From NCBI GenBank assembly GCA_025642065.1, contig JAODUP010000673.1:22501-86500 (forward strand): a DNA stretch of 64,000 nucleotides, written 5' to 3'. This DNA is from Paralvinella palmiformis (taxonomy: Eukaryota > Annelida > Polychaeta > Terebellida > Alvinellidae). Below the pieces are notes generated by a model. It made no database searches and was not told the origin of the DNA. It worked only from the letters and a program-made list of their open reading frames with translations. Position numbers and translations under genes: made by a program. Position 1 is the stretch's first letter; each line of letters opens with the position of its first letter. Below, in pieces: positions 42,831 through 55,818 of this stretch.

Positions 42831-42948
42831 AAAAAAGCAGCTTCGCCAACCAGAAAATAGGATGGAATGATAGCGCGGTTCGTCCTATTGTCAACGATCC
42901 AGTGATCTAGCCTACGCAGTCGTTGTCGGGCTCGACGCAGCAGTCAAA
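42831..42948 (+). promoter_or_regulatory. 5' leader of transporter exon with two short uORFs
   Basis: A good acceptor (CTCGCTTACAG ending at 42830) precedes this leader, so it likely belongs to the second exon of the transcript. ATG at 42862 opens a two-codon frame ending at 42870. ATG at 42867 opens a 12-codon frame ending at 42905. Both precede the main ATG at 42949 and could reduce its translation. Confidence 0.45.
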
Positions 42949-43627
42949 ATGGCGATCACCGATTCTGTAAAAGTGTTCGGGACCCGTTTTTTCAACTGGT
43001 TGAACATGATGCGGCGCATCCTCTCCGAGGATGCTAAAGGTTGGATAATATGTGCCTGCGTCCTCGTCATCACCATCGTCAGGAGTGGCATAACGTACAG
43101 CTTCGGCGTGTTCGTCGTCGAGCTGGAGAGTGTCTACAAAACGCCATTAGCCGAACAGAGTAAGTATATGGCGTTATTAGTCCGCTCCTTTATCTCAAGT
43201 GATCTCTATCTGTACACATCTGTGTCTATCAATCCCACTCCACATCCATCTAACTATTATATCTTTGTATGTATGTATGTATGTATATGTGTATATATTA
43301 TGGTTGTTTTTGTTGTTGTTGAGTTATTTAGTCTCGGGGATGTTCATATTTGGTATCTTGGCAACTCTAAAAGGGAAATAAATCCCACAAATACAACCAT
43401 CGGCTGGATTCCATCCCACAACCTTAATGCTTACGCTATCGGTATATATATATATCGATATATATGTATGAATCTGTATAGCTCTATGTCTACCGACCTA
43501 CTTACTTAACTATCTATCTATCTATCTAGCTATCTATCTATATAGCTATCTATCTATCTATATATCTATCTATCTATCTATCTATCTTATATATATCGAT
43601 CTATCTATCTTATATCTATCTATCGTG

Positions 43628-43681
<54 letters not shown>

Positions 43682-43754
43682 TTCCGTCCCTCTGTCCGTC
43701 CATCCATCCATCCATCCATCCATCCATCCAACCAAACTTTCATCACCCCGCGCG

Positions 43755-43798
<44 letters not shown>

Positions 43799-46700
43799 TG
43801 TGTGTGAGTATATGTGAGTGAGTGTTTGTTTGTATGTTTGTGTATTTGTTTGTTTGTTCACCAACTTAAATACATTACTCTACCGGAATTAGTCCAAACA
43901 TCCGGTTGAATAATTACGTTCGCCAATTACTGGTTTATTATCATAGTCGTTGTCACAACGGAGAATATCGAGATGTAGAAGAGAATATAATCAGGGAAGC
44001 TTTCCTGTTTTCCTATCAGTCCATTATAGGATAAAAATTGCATCTGGCAAGTTGATTCTCGTAAATGGCTGCCGTCTGATATTTCAAAAGTGCCACGACA
44101 AGTCGTAGGCGTGAAATTACCGATTACACAGAGCCTAGGGACCAGTGGACTGTCTCGCGCCGAGGATTGTGTCAATGTGGCGTAACAGAATGGAACGGGA
44201 CAAGAAAGACGAGTCTCACTTCCCGTTTATGATCAGCGAGATAAAGTTATCAGCAGCCAGCAGGCGGCTGGGTGTTGACTCTAAGGATAGAATGGTTCAC
44301 ACAAGAGAACGCCATGGAATACTTGGCCATAAAATGCTCATCGGAGACAAAATATGAGACTTGTCTAAGCAAAGTACCCTAGCATACACTGACCACTTTG
44401 CGTAATACTCTCCATAACGGTTTCTCTGTTCATCTTCCGCCCCCCCCCCCACTCCGCCCTTCTTGCCCAACAGTAATTGGTCTTGTACACTTTATTATAA
44501 ACACTTTATTGCTATTGTATTAACTACTTTTCAGTGCTATTAACTATTAATTTTGAACTAGGAAATAACTAAAACTGTTCAGACGAACATCATCGTACAA
44601 AGCTGTTAATTACCGTGTACTATAAATAACAGCGTGTGTAAAAGATGAGTAGACAAACGGCAAGTTATGCTAACATGGACGATGTTATTGAGCGGGAGTT
44701 ATATACTTCGATAGCGAATTGTTTGCAGTGTACTAAAGCCTTCTGCACGAAGGCGGAGATGACAGCTTCTTGATCCATCTTAAAACAGCAGCATCGAATT
44801 ACCGACGTCATCATTATGGACTTGGAGACGAGCTTAAGTGGCCGAGTAAACAATACCAGTCACTAATGGTTCTTGTTCTTTCTTAACCATGGCTGCATTA
44901 CGCACCATTTTCCAAATAATGACAGCGTACACAGATTGAATAACTCGGAGTAAATATTGCTTTCACTGTAGCTGAGTTCATCGAATGCTATTGCTGTGTT
45001 TACTTGCAAGATGGGACGTTTGACTCTAAACTGGCTGCGTGGTACATTTGAAAATTACGCCTGCAGGATTACGTGTCAGCATGGATTGAACTGTTGATTG
45101 TCCTATTATTTGATCGGGGGGGGGGGACCCTATAATTAATTATGTGCTACTCTAAATAAAGGGTGATTCGGTTTATACTCTATTCTAATGTGCTTTCGAT
45201 TTATATAGGATTGTGTACTGAGCCTACTTTATCCATCTGCATGGTGAACCAGTATTATGATTTATTCTTCAGTACATAAATAACTATACTCCAACAGTTA
45301 ACTGTGAACGAAAGCTCAGAGTAAAAATGGAAATAACAAAAATACCTTTCGAATCAACAATATTTCTTCACAATCAATTACATATAATTTAAAAATAGGA
45401 ATAACGTCTTTCTTTTCCATTGAAATGTTTTTGACGCATTGTTCTTTATGTTGATGAAATTAAATGTATTCCTCAATTTATAATAAGTTAATTTATTCAG
45501 TTAAAACATAGTCTAACTGTTAGCGCCATTGGCCACAGATCTGAACCAACAGAGTTCAAAACTCGACGTGGACATGCCTGAAGGCTGTTTCATCTTTCAT
45601 TTCGCTTCGCTACCTTTGGGGATCGCTCTATCCATTTAGCCTACCTTGCTGGCCATTAAACATCCATCAACCATGATAGTTAAGCAATGTAGGTAATAAC
45701 ATCATCCATGTTAGCACAACATGCCATTTGCGTACTCACACTTTTACACACTCTGTTTATATTCTACATTTAATAATGGGGGGCTATCGTAGTCGCTCAT
45801 TTTATAGAATTAAACAACAGATACTGGAAACTAAGCCAATTAAACGAACCCGTTCCCTTTTACGTAGTTTAATAACAGCATGTTTGTGTGGGGGGTGGTT
45901 CCTCTGATCTTCGTGGTTTGCGTTTCTGTTACCTAGATAGATTGAACACAAAGTAAATGACGTCGGGCGGTGGTCGGGCTACACCCTTCGGATCAGAGAC
46001 GCTATCTGCCGGCTTTCGGGACTCCGTTATTCATAGAGACGAGCGGGCATTACGGGAGAGCCATGAATCAGGGCGGGGGCTGCGCCCGAGATAAGCCTGT
46101 CACATTCTATCACGCCGGCTGGCCATAATTGAATATAATCACACAGCGTCGGCGCTGCCGTCGGTGCATCAGTCCCGCTTGCTAATCGATCGTCGGCTGA
46201 CATTAAGTCGGCCAGTTTATCGTCGTGTTCTGACACGACAATGCCGACGCCGGCGCTCCGGACTGAGCCCGGCGCTCGTAAGTCACCGAGTCCGGATCAA
46301 CGCTCTGGCCTCGGACCATGGCGCAGAAGATTATAGAACGCTACTACGCCGGCCAGTGGGCAGGGCAACGTACGGGACAACGAGAACCAGACCGGATATT
46401 GTCCACAGCACAGCGAAGACAACCGTTTGACCGACTATATAGAGTTTTGTGAACAGCGTTTTATCAATAGTGGCAGACCCTCTGCATGGGTCTACGTTTT
46501 ACATTCCCGAGTTATATATAGTTTGTCCCCGTTGTTTGCTTTCCCGTCAACGAAACAGAAACCTGATTTCCCCAGCGATAACCCTCGTTCGTGCTAAGTT
46601 CCAAACTTGTCTGCTGTGTTTTCTTCTTCCTCTTCTTGTTGTTGTTGTTGTAAGCGCCGTATGATCTCGTCGCCGAGCCATTCCCGCGCATACTTATTCT

Positions 46701-47706
46701 CACGGGACAGGGTCATAAATCACTCATGATCGCGTAATGCGAGCTAGGTATAAAGATCCCCCATCAATCACACCCGGCGAAGACGTTCGTTATTCTTCCC
46801 GTCCGATCGGTTCTGTTGGTGGGCGGACTGCCTCCATCCCCTCATCTTTCCTCATCGGCGAAAAGGAAGAGAAAAAAGAACAATTTAACGATTTTCCTGA
46901 AGAAGGAGATGTTGCATTAATGATTTTATTACTGTTTTCGGCGCTGTTTAGCACAACCCGGTACAAGTCGGAATCACGCCCGCATCAGTCGATCCGCACC
47001 ACCCAACAGCCTGCCGCCAGCCGCTACCTGAATGATTCCTCCTCGACGCCGTTCCCATAGCTTCATTAGCGTCGCCATGGCATCACGTGCCTCCGATGTC
47101 CACGCGCCTCCTAATCACATGTTACCAACTCGTTAAACAATACTCCCTTCTCGAGTGCTACTTCGTCGCCCGGTGATGGATTTAGACCGAAGCACAAATT
47201 ACCAGATACGACGATCCGGGGGTGGGTGGGGGTGGGGGGTTATGGGGGTGGAGGGTAGAGGTAGAGGAACGGGTGTTATTTGGCCGCTTGTTTCGTGGGG
47301 CGTTATCCCCGCCGGCCAGTCGATCCTCCGGGCTATTCTAAAGCCTGTCGGTCGGTGTCGGTCGACGTGAAGTAAGTAGAAGCGGAGGCTGAGGCAGAGG
47401 CAGACGCTGAAGAACGCCGAGACGAAGGCCGACATCCCGCTCATGTTTACGAGCATTCGGAACAGCCTAAACCGGAAATAACGTCACGAAATGTTTGTCG
47501 ACGGGACCCGAACGGTCTTTATCGGTAAATTACAAAACACGATTCCAAAGCCTGGCCTCCTCTATCGCGCCGGCTGCGTTCGGGATTTACAATCAGTCTA
47601 TATGTCGTAAGGGGGGATTAAAAGCGGGCAACATAAAATGGCTTTTTCTGCGTCGATTTGTAATTAAATACTACCCTATCTATCTCTGTCTGCCTGTCTC
47701 TGTCTG

Positions 47707-47757
<51 letters not shown>

Positions 47758-47791
47758 CCCCCCTCTCTCTCTCTCTCTCTGTCTCTCTCTG

Positions 47792-47845
<54 letters not shown>

Positions 47846-49614
47846 TCCCTCTCTCTCCTCCTCTCTCCTCTCCTCTCTCTCTCTCTCTTTCTCGCTCGCT
47901 CGCTTTCTACCCCCCTTCCCCCCACACATATGTCACCATGCTCGCATGCACATATAGATAGCGAATAGGGAATACTGAGCCCGTGACTTCGGAACGAGTA
48001 CTAGACGAGACAAGAAGAGGGGGAAAATCCCAGTCAGTGAACACCGAATGCCTTTTAACCGGCAACGAGCGGACAGAGGGCGCTGTTCTAGCTCGGCTGA
48101 GCCGGCCGCTGGGTACTCAGAATGCCATCGCTATCCGGCGGGACGTGTGTCTACACGCGCCACTGCCCGGCTCAACAGGGTGGAAAATCTTCAATTACAA
48201 AAGAGTCGCTGCGATCGCTTCCGGCCTGCGCCGCCCTCCGTCTCGGAAATGAATTACAAGCGCCGATTCAGCGCGTCCACCGGAGCACAAACCGAGCCGA
48301 GCAATCTGCCAGTTTATTCAGGGCACGGCGCAGTGAAATGTGCCGATAAAACTGTCATGATCGTTGTGCTGCGGGCCGCGGGCTCTTCCATCGGTCGAGG
48401 CGACCACTCGGCCGGAAACGGATCAGTTCATCGCAGGACTATTCTGCCTATCGGTCGTTAGTAAAGCGAAAGCCGTAAGGCTGAGGGTGGGAGGCGCGGG
48501 TGGTACCTGCCAAAAATGGAATCTCGACCTCCGAATTCTCCTGCAACCCATCTACCGTTATATGTCGATTGGCTTCCGGTATCGGAATTTTTCCAGTAAC
48601 GCCAAGTTAAATGGCATGTGTCTAACGGAAGTAGTACTGTCGCTATGATAGGACCGGACTTCCGAGAAGGCTACTCGCTGAATGAATTAAGCGGTTTATC
48701 TGTTTGCGGTTCAAGTATTGTCAAGATGGTAACTTCTTTAACCTAATATAAACAAGTATTGTCAAGATGTTAACTTCTTTGACCTAACATAGACAAGTAT
48801 TGTCAAGATGGTAACTTCTTTGACCTAATATAAACAAGTATTGTCAAGATGGTAACTTCTTTAAACTAATATAAACAAGTATTGTCAAGATGGTAACTTC
48901 TTTGACCTAACATAAACAGGTATTGTCAAGATGGTAACTTATTGGACCTAATATAAACAAGTAATGTCAAGATGGTAACTTCTTTAAACTAATATAAACA
49001 AGTAATGTCAAGATGGTAACTTCTTTAAACTAATATAAACAAGTATTGTCAAGATGATAACTTCTTTAACCTAATATAAACAAGTATTGTCAAGATGATA
49101 ACTTCTTTAACCTAATATAAACAAGTATTGTCAAGATGATAACTTCTTTAACCTAATATAAACAGGTTATCTGTCTCATTTTTGTTGTTGTTGTTGTTAT
49201 TATAGTATTTGTTTACCCATTATCGTTATCACAATTGTCATCATCATCATCATTGTTGTTGTTGTTGTTAGGTGCTTTGTACTGTTGGTTTTTGTCTCTG
49301 CTGTTGGAGTGAAGTAAAGGTAATGGAGTCATCCAGACGGTGGATGGAGGAACATTTGTCAAGGTTTTATGCAGTGCCTCACAAATTTAAATGCACATAC
49401 CAATACACTGGTACGTTGCATATTTTAGTGTGAAAAGTAAATATTCAGGATTTGGTTTCCTGGGGACTATCCAGATTTTATTTTATTACTGTGAACCAGT
49501 ACCTAACTAATCTAACTAATCCTCCTACATACAAACTTTATGTGTCTTAGTCAACTTTATTGACTTCTTGATGAGTTCAAGCTTCTCCAATAATAATGAA
49601 TGCACGTAAAAGTT

Positions 49615-49653
<39 letters not shown>

Positions 49654-49689
49654 GCCTCTCCCCCATCTCTCTCTCTCTCTCTCTCTCTC

Positions 49690-49772
<83 letters not shown>

Positions 49773-52700
49773 GTGTGCGAACGTGCCTTTTATTTTCTTT
49801 GTATACAGTCTTTCTCAGTTCGTAATTCTACTTTATTTCAGACTGGATCGGGACACTGTCATTCTGCATCTCGCTATCCATGGCGCCCGTTTCAGTGGCA
49901 TTCATCCGGGCGCTGAAATATCGCGGCTACCGTTGGGGAGGACTAATTGGCACCGTGATCCTCAGCTTTAGCTGTCTGACGTCATCGTTTGTCGTGAAGG
50001 AAGAATGGATGTTCCTAACCCACAGCCTCCTCTACGGCGTCGGCTCTAGCCTGCTCTACATGGCCAGTTCGTTAGTGATTGGAGAGTACTTCGACAAGCA
50101 TCACAAGTATCACGTCCTGGCTACGAGCATCCTGCTCTGTGGCTATCCAGTCGGTGAGTAAAGCTCCATCCTCGAAAGCTGGGCGAAGTGCACTTCGCAT
50201 TCACAGATACAGAGCGGTTTTCATGTTTAAGTGCCGATACTCCTTTATTAACGGTGTAACCGGTGCCGAAGTATTATTACCGCCTCCATTCACAGGGAAA
50301 GGCTGACCCAGCAGCGTACCTTAGTAGCGCCCTACATTGGAGAGCTCCGAATCGTCGGATCGAATCCCAGTGTGTTGTCGGCATCTGTAAGATATTTCAT
50401 TCCGGAATAAATGGTTTCGGCCTGAACATCTCATTTACATAGCAAACAGTCCCTCAGCTATATATCTCAGATTAGATAAGGACCCGGGATAAACAAAGTA
50501 ATCGCTCAGTCGTTCCTACGCAATGATATCCCGCAATATAAATGATGATAATGATTTATGGTTGGTGTTTTAGGGCCACTTTTGTTCACATGACAGGCTA
50601 AATGGAAAGTCAAATATGAAACACACTTCAGATATGCCCACGCCGAGATTCGAACTTATGTGGTAGTGATCTGTAGTCCAGCGCGCTACCAACTAGACCA
50701 CAGAGGCGCCACTATAAATAACGAATTAATACATTCGTCGGCTTTAGCGTATCAGATAGTGTTTGTCCACCTCGCAAAATATCCGTGTCCTAATTATGGC
50801 CGGTGCCGGAATAGACTTTCCTATGGCGCAGTTCAAGGGCTCGATATTGAGTATTACCTATATTTGGGGACTGAATCCCTGAGGACTCCCCTCTCGGACA
50901 TAACAAAAATTTGTCTGAGGTGTAACCAGGTCCGATGTTAAAATTAACAAACCAGAGCAAGGGGGAGATACAGATAAAGAAGGGGAACAAATGCTAATTA
51001 ATGGAGAGCGACATCGTCGAGGAGCATCCCAAAATACGCCGAGAGCCAGGTCCTTCCATGCCGGCGTCCGTGTTCCATGTCCCTCGGCCACCGCAGCCGG
51101 GGCCGTTTTTGATGTGCGCTAATTCTATTGTATTCGTTATCTCTCGTTGTCAGGGAGTCTCATCTTCAATCCCATCAATGCTTCGCTGGTGACTAAGTTC
51201 GGTTGGAGGGTGGCCTTCCGCGTGTCCAGCGGCCTCATACTGTTCACCGGGCTGATCTGTTGCTGGCAGTTCAGCGCCAAATCGACGCCCGGCATGCAGC
51301 GGCTGGAGGAGGAGGCAGATTTCAGCGATGGGGTGGAGCCAACGCCAATTGACAGCGACTTCGTCGATGAGGCCGAAGAGGAGAAGAAGCCGCTGTACAA
51401 GAAGTGCTGCACCCTGGCGGACGTAAAACGAAGACCGGAGATTGTTCTCTGGTACATCGGCAATCTGCTCAGTTATCTCGGCTTCTATATGCCATTCATT
51501 AACCTGGTCAGTACTCTCTCTCTCTCAGGTGTATGACGAAGCTGTGCTTGTGTGCGTGTGGGAGCGTGTGTTTGTGTGTGCGTGCGTGCGTGCATGCGTG
51601 CGTGCAAGTTTGAGTAATATTTGCAGGGGGTCTGCGAATTATGCCCCCATTATATTAGTCGACACCTTTAAGATAACAGCGGAGTAAATATATTAAGGCA
51701 TTGGGGAATAAGAGTGGCATCTTGATAAATGTCCATTCCGGTCAGTTTAAGATAAGCCCGCCCAGTCACAAATAATACGTCCTTTTTGTTGTTTTAAAGA
51801 AATAGCAGACGGCAAAAAGTGAACGCCGACGGCCCGCTTCTCTCGTCTCATTTCAGGCATTCTACATGCAGTTGAAGAACATTCCTCCGACGAAGAGTTC
51901 CTGGGCGTTGACATTACTGAGTCTGGCCGAGTGCATCACCTACATAGTGTCATCCTTCCTCGGCGACTACATGAAGGGCAAACTCGTCTACGTTAATGTC
52001 ATATCGTCGGCATTTCTGTCCATCATTTGTCTCATCTGGCCGGCTGTCGATGTCAGCTACTCTCTTATACTGCTAATAGCAATAAGTAAGTCGCAACGCA
52101 ATTAAGCCAAAGTCGTAAAACTGCCGGGTCGCTCTCTCTATATAGATAAGGATAGGATGAGAACGGTTTATGTATAGTCGGCGCGGTAACACTAGAGACT
52201 ATAACGCTATTAAATCGACATAAATAAAATGGCGACGGTATGTAGTACATACTATGTACAATGAATTATATATTGGGTGTATACAATGACCTATTATCAT
52301 ACATACAATTTTCACTTGAATTCAAACAAGTTCAAACATTTGTCCTAAAATCCGATTATTATTCGTTAGTTATTATTTGTTACTTATTTTGCATAAAACA
52401 CAGAAACCACATTTACACTTTGGTAGCCATTCTCGTATATGAGATTTAAAAGAATATAAACTGTTTACTTTCTTCGCATCATTAGGCAACGCGTTCCAAT
52501 AAAACCGGCCGTTATAGTTAAAGTTATTTTTACCAAATGTTACTTTGGATTGGTTTATGAATTGTTAGATTGTCTTCAGATCGTAGATTTACTGGTACAT
52601 TTTTTAAGGTGTTAAGTTTTGATAAATATTCTGGACACATATCATTCATTAGTTTATATGCGATCTCGAGAAATTTGCGATCGACGTGGTTCATTTCGCT

Positions 52701-53663
52701 ACGTTGTGTACGGAATAATTTCTAATTACGTCCCGATTATGTGTTTTGGAACAGGTTACTCACTGTATGAATTATGACAAGGAACTAAAAACATTTGCTT
52801 AAATAGGTTTTTCTATGGTTTATTTGGAACATATAAGTGTCTTTTTTGTATGAAGCCTTCTTCCTTCGATTTCCCATCAGTTTGAAGCGCTTCACTTCGT
52901 CGCTTACCGCAAGTTATTTTACTATTTATATCTGTATTCACTTCTTTTTAGCGATGGGCGGCTTTTTAGGTCTAACCATAGTCTATACATATGCAGCATC
53001 TGGAGAAGTAACAGAACAACCGATAGATGTCGCCTGGTCCTGTACCAATCTCTGGTCAGGCATTGGTATACTTGTTGGGCCATTCTTCTCTGGTGAGTAT
53101 CAGTCCCCGGAAAAGTGTCAACGACATAAACTTGTTGTGTGCTTAATAAAAACAAACAAACGAATGAATGAAGTAACCTTTTTTTTCATACGGAAATAAA
53201 TGAAAGACACGGACAAGGCATTTCGAAATTAACTTCATTTAATGACTTCATTGCTTCCAACACCCCAAGAACCACGATATTCAAATTTCACGGCTGAAAT
53301 GATATTTCTAATTCGATAGGTGCTATTTACGACCTTCGTAAGTCGTATGATGACGTCTTCTACGTGGTAGGCTGCGTCTATATAATAGACACGATAGTGT
53401 TCGCGGCAATACCATTGTTAAAGAGGAGGAGGGATTCGAAGAACAAGACCGAATATAACGAATTTACTGGAATTATTGGAGATAAGCAGACATTCCGCAT
53501 TACCACCAAACGGTCGGAGTCGAAGTCCAGTTTAGCGAATGAAGACGTTAACGGAGCGAGTGATTACGGAACCGTACCAAAGACGCCACCTGTCGAATAT
53601 AATCACGTCGAAAACAACATGGCAGCCTATAATCACAAAATGGCGGCTCAAACGTGGCAATGA
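42949..53663 (+). CDS. Monocarboxylate-transporter-like MFS protein (SLC16 family), 6 coding exons
   Basis: Coding exons are 42949-43159, 49842-50153, 51154-51506, 51857-52085, 52952-53092 and 53320-53663. All are GT-AG with matching phases and give 529 residues. It is a plasma-membrane 12-helix carrier of the major facilitator superfamily; the family moves monocarboxylates (with protons) and in other members aromatic amino acids or thyroid hormone. TM1 is about residues 31-57. NWIGTLSF follows, and [15 protein letters not shown] (152-166) with CGYPVG matches the family's loop 4-5 motif, though it lacks the usual double Arg. A long acidic loop (about 210-250) separates TM6 and TM7. TM12 (about 428-448) is followed by KRRR and an 80-residue cytoplasmic tail. 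[15 protein letters not shown] near 416-430 is typical of the family. Intron 1 is 6.7 kb. The substrate cannot be predicted. AATAAA at 54575-54580 is a plausible poly(A) signal. Confidence 0.88.
43440..43860. repeat. Compound CTAT / TA / CATC / GT array
   Basis: CTAT units, a 50-base TA run, CATC units and a GT run in succession, near the start of transporter intron 1. Confidence 0.9.
43861..45520. other. Unremarkable part of transporter intron 1
   Basis: AT-rich mixed sequence with C and G homopolymers near 44441 and 45117. No exon, no domain-bearing open frame and no repeated element was recognised here. Confidence 0.5.
45522..45675 (+). mobile_element. Diverged GAT-tail-family SINE copy
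   Basis: On the + strand it keeps the B-box-like GAGTTCAAAACTC, then CTTCGCTACC, CCATTTAGCCTACC and an ending near AAACATCC. It has the same layout as the copy at 25702-25897. It has many substitutions and lacks the tail repeat, so it is older. Confidence 0.65.
45900..47690. other. GC-rich CpG-retaining part of transporter intron 1
   Basis: Several short open frames occur on both strands, but none shows a domain or good splice context. The block has few simple repeats apart from a GTT run near 46636 and a GGGT-rich stretch near 47220. It could be regulatory. Confidence 0.3.
47708..47900. repeat. (CT)n array
   Basis: CT dinucleotide runs with short C-rich interruptions. The open frame 47495-47968 crosses it and is not considered a gene. 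Confidence 0.9.
48712..49164. repeat. 41-bp minisatellite, about 11 copies
   Basis: The unit begins AAGTATTGTCAAGATGGTAA and continues CTTCTTTAACCTAATATAAAC. Copies are contiguous with no unique spacers and differ at few positions, which points to recent expansion. It lies in transporter intron 1. Confidence 0.92.
49618..49768. repeat. (CT)n(TA)n(GT)n compound microsatellite
   Basis: Three dinucleotide runs end about 75 bases before transporter exon 2. The CT part adds a long pyrimidine tract upstream of the real acceptor at 49840-49841. Confidence 0.9.
50309..50405 (+). mobile_element. tRNA-like SINE fragment
   Basis: On the + strand, TAGTAGCGCCCTACATTGG resembles an A-box region and GGATCGAATCCC is a good B-box. 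No tail is obvious. It sits in transporter intron 2, about 150 bases downstream of exon 2. Confidence 0.45.
50541..50710 (-). mobile_element. GAT-tail-family SINE copy
   Basis: On the - strand it starts GGCGCC and has a CTAGTTGGTAGCGCGCTGG A-box region and a TTCGAATCTCGGCGTGG B-box region. The body ends in a degenerate ATCATTATCATC tail. It has an internal deletion relative to the copy at 25702. It lies in transporter intron 2. Confidence 0.75.
52373..52735 (-). mobile_element. LINE reverse-transcriptase C-terminal remnant
   Basis: On the - strand the sequence reads [19 protein letters not shown] and LRSEDNLTI. After one frame change it gives [18 protein letters not shown] and [13 protein letters not shown], then CKCGFCVLC and a stop at 52373-52375. 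The pattern of a W-N-x-LP motif followed by an SFK-hL motif is typical of the C-terminus of CR1/L2/Jockey-like LINE ORF2 proteins. It is 5' truncated and frameshifted, so inactive, and lies in transporter intron 4 on the antisense strand. Confidence 0.75.
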
Positions 53664-54487
53664 TTATTTTAGGATATGATCTGATTGTTCTTTGACGCAC
53701 ACACACACACACACACACGACTGCACATACATAAACAGACACATACGCACACACTCGCGCGCGCCCGCGCGGAAATATGTAGCATAGACTGTGTCCAGCA
53801 ATATTAGCTTATCTGGACACAAATATCTACCCGGCGTTGAAGAGAATACTCCGTTGTACACCACTGCCATAAGAAGGCGTGTACACGGTCAGTATCGTGT
53901 ATAGACTTGGTGTACAACTTTATGATAGGCGGTATGTAACCGAGTTGTTGTACGTTAACTTTTACACCGAAGTGGCGACGATCGGGAGAGTTTAAATCGC
54001 TGTTACGTTTCAACGTCTCGGAGTAGGACTGTAGGACTATATGTGATGTATATGGGTAGCGAAGTCGAGCACAGGTTGTAAATAATGGCTATGTAAACCG
54101 CCAACCTGTGCCTGTTCGGTGTTTAATTTACTATATAGCCGAGGAGAAGTATTGTTCCGTAAGTGTGAGTTAGTAGTAACTCGATCGTGTTTGTCTGTTT
54201 TTAATACGGAATGCTCAAATCTGTTGCTACGACGGAGAGTTTATTTATACGGTCGGTTTCCGTTGGCGAGGGTTAATTTCCTCTTTTTCGATGCCATATT
54301 AATATGTCGGTGCCAGTTATCTTTTATTGTTATCGTTTTAATCTAAAAGCCTTTAAATATGTGATCCGCTGTGATCTACATCTCACCTCTGATGGCTGGC
54401 GGCAAGAACAAAGATCTTTTCTGATGAACACTTCATCGTTTGGTTGCGATTGTTAATCGTTTATCGCCTACAATTTTGTACCATTTC

Positions 54488-54820
54488 AGTACTTACTACA
54501 CCTGCAGTAATTACTACACTTGCGGTAATTACTACTACTACTACTAATAATAATAATAATAATAATGTATTTTTAATAAAGAGCCCTTACTAGCAGGAAC
54601 CATTCAAAGGCGGTGTACAAATAATATGTAATATAATAATACCCCAAATAATATATCAGTAAAAACCCTATAAGAAATGTAGAAAAGAATAATTATTTAT
54701 CTGTGAAACCGACCTTGAACAGGCGTGTTTTAGTACACCTGCAGTAACTACTACACCTGCAGTAATCACTACACCTGCAGTAATCACTACACCTGCAGTA
54801 ATCACTACACCTGTTCCTGA
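54488..54820. repeat. 18-bp tandem repeat (ACACCTGCAGTAATCACT)
   Basis: Four to five near-identical copies at about 54733-54815 and two or three diverged copies at about 54488-54545 flank a TAA repeat and the candidate AATAAA at 54575-54580. Confidence 0.75.
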
Positions 54821-55326
54821 AACAACTGAAGCAAACTGATTTCAGAATGCCGATAATGCCCAATCCCCTAAAACTCGCCTATTCACGTAATCTCTCGGAT
54901 TGCTTTGACGGTGTGTAGCTCGGTAATTTGTACATAGGCGTATCATTTCACATAGAACTCTGTCCCGTAGTATGGCGAATGCTGTAGTGCAGTTGTTACA
55001 TTTCATCTATACTACGTTGAACTTTCAACTGTAAATATTAATTCGACGTACAATTTATGACGTATTAGATCACAAAAAAGGAAGGGAGTTGTTTTTGCGA
55101 CGTCGTGCTGATTTATAAACGATCTAAATGCCTTCAGGATACGAATTGTTATTATAGGCTGAAAAGATATGTATTGCTCCTGATTGGATCGTCATATGTG
55201 CGGTAATATGAGTCGATGGTTTAAGTTATGTCATGTTTTGAGAAATGCAATAATTAATTATTTATTGTTTAATGTCATTAACATATATGAAACCTTTTGT
55301 AATGTGTTATCGTATACATACATACA

Positions 55327-55328
<2 letters not shown>

Positions 55329-55374
<46 letters not shown>
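55329..55374. repeat. (TA)n microsatellite
   Basis: AT dinucleotide run. A CA run at about 55780-55817 and CGCA-rich sequence at about 57170-57226 are further simple repeats in this stretch. Confidence 0.9.
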
Positions 55375-55377
<3 letters not shown>

Positions 55378-55771
55378 GAATCAAATTATGATATTCATGT
55401 ATGTATAAAGAAGTGAAGTCTTAAAACTGGATAATGTGTATGTGTATGGGTGACATCAGCTACAAATATTACGTATGGAGATTTGTTACAGTTTTGTGAA
55501 CGTGTTACTAGGTAAATATGTACCTTGTAGCATATTTAATATGGAAAGGTACTAATCTGTTAGATGCTGACAGACTTGATTATTAGATTACTTGTTTATT
55601 TCCAGGTGTGTTTCAATAATATTTGTTATTTTAATAATATTGTTGTTCTTGTTATTGTAAACACTAGGAAGTATTCGTTATAAATCATTTCTGCATACAG
55701 TCCATTCCTTGTTACGTGATTAAAGGTGGGCTGTTAATTAACATGTGGATATACTTACACAAGCTAACGCG

Positions 55772-55818
<47 letters not shown>

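Noticed and set aside
48712..49164. CRISPR-like array
   Set aside because: The 41-bp units are contiguous with no unique spacers, and the context is an animal intron; it is a minisatellite.
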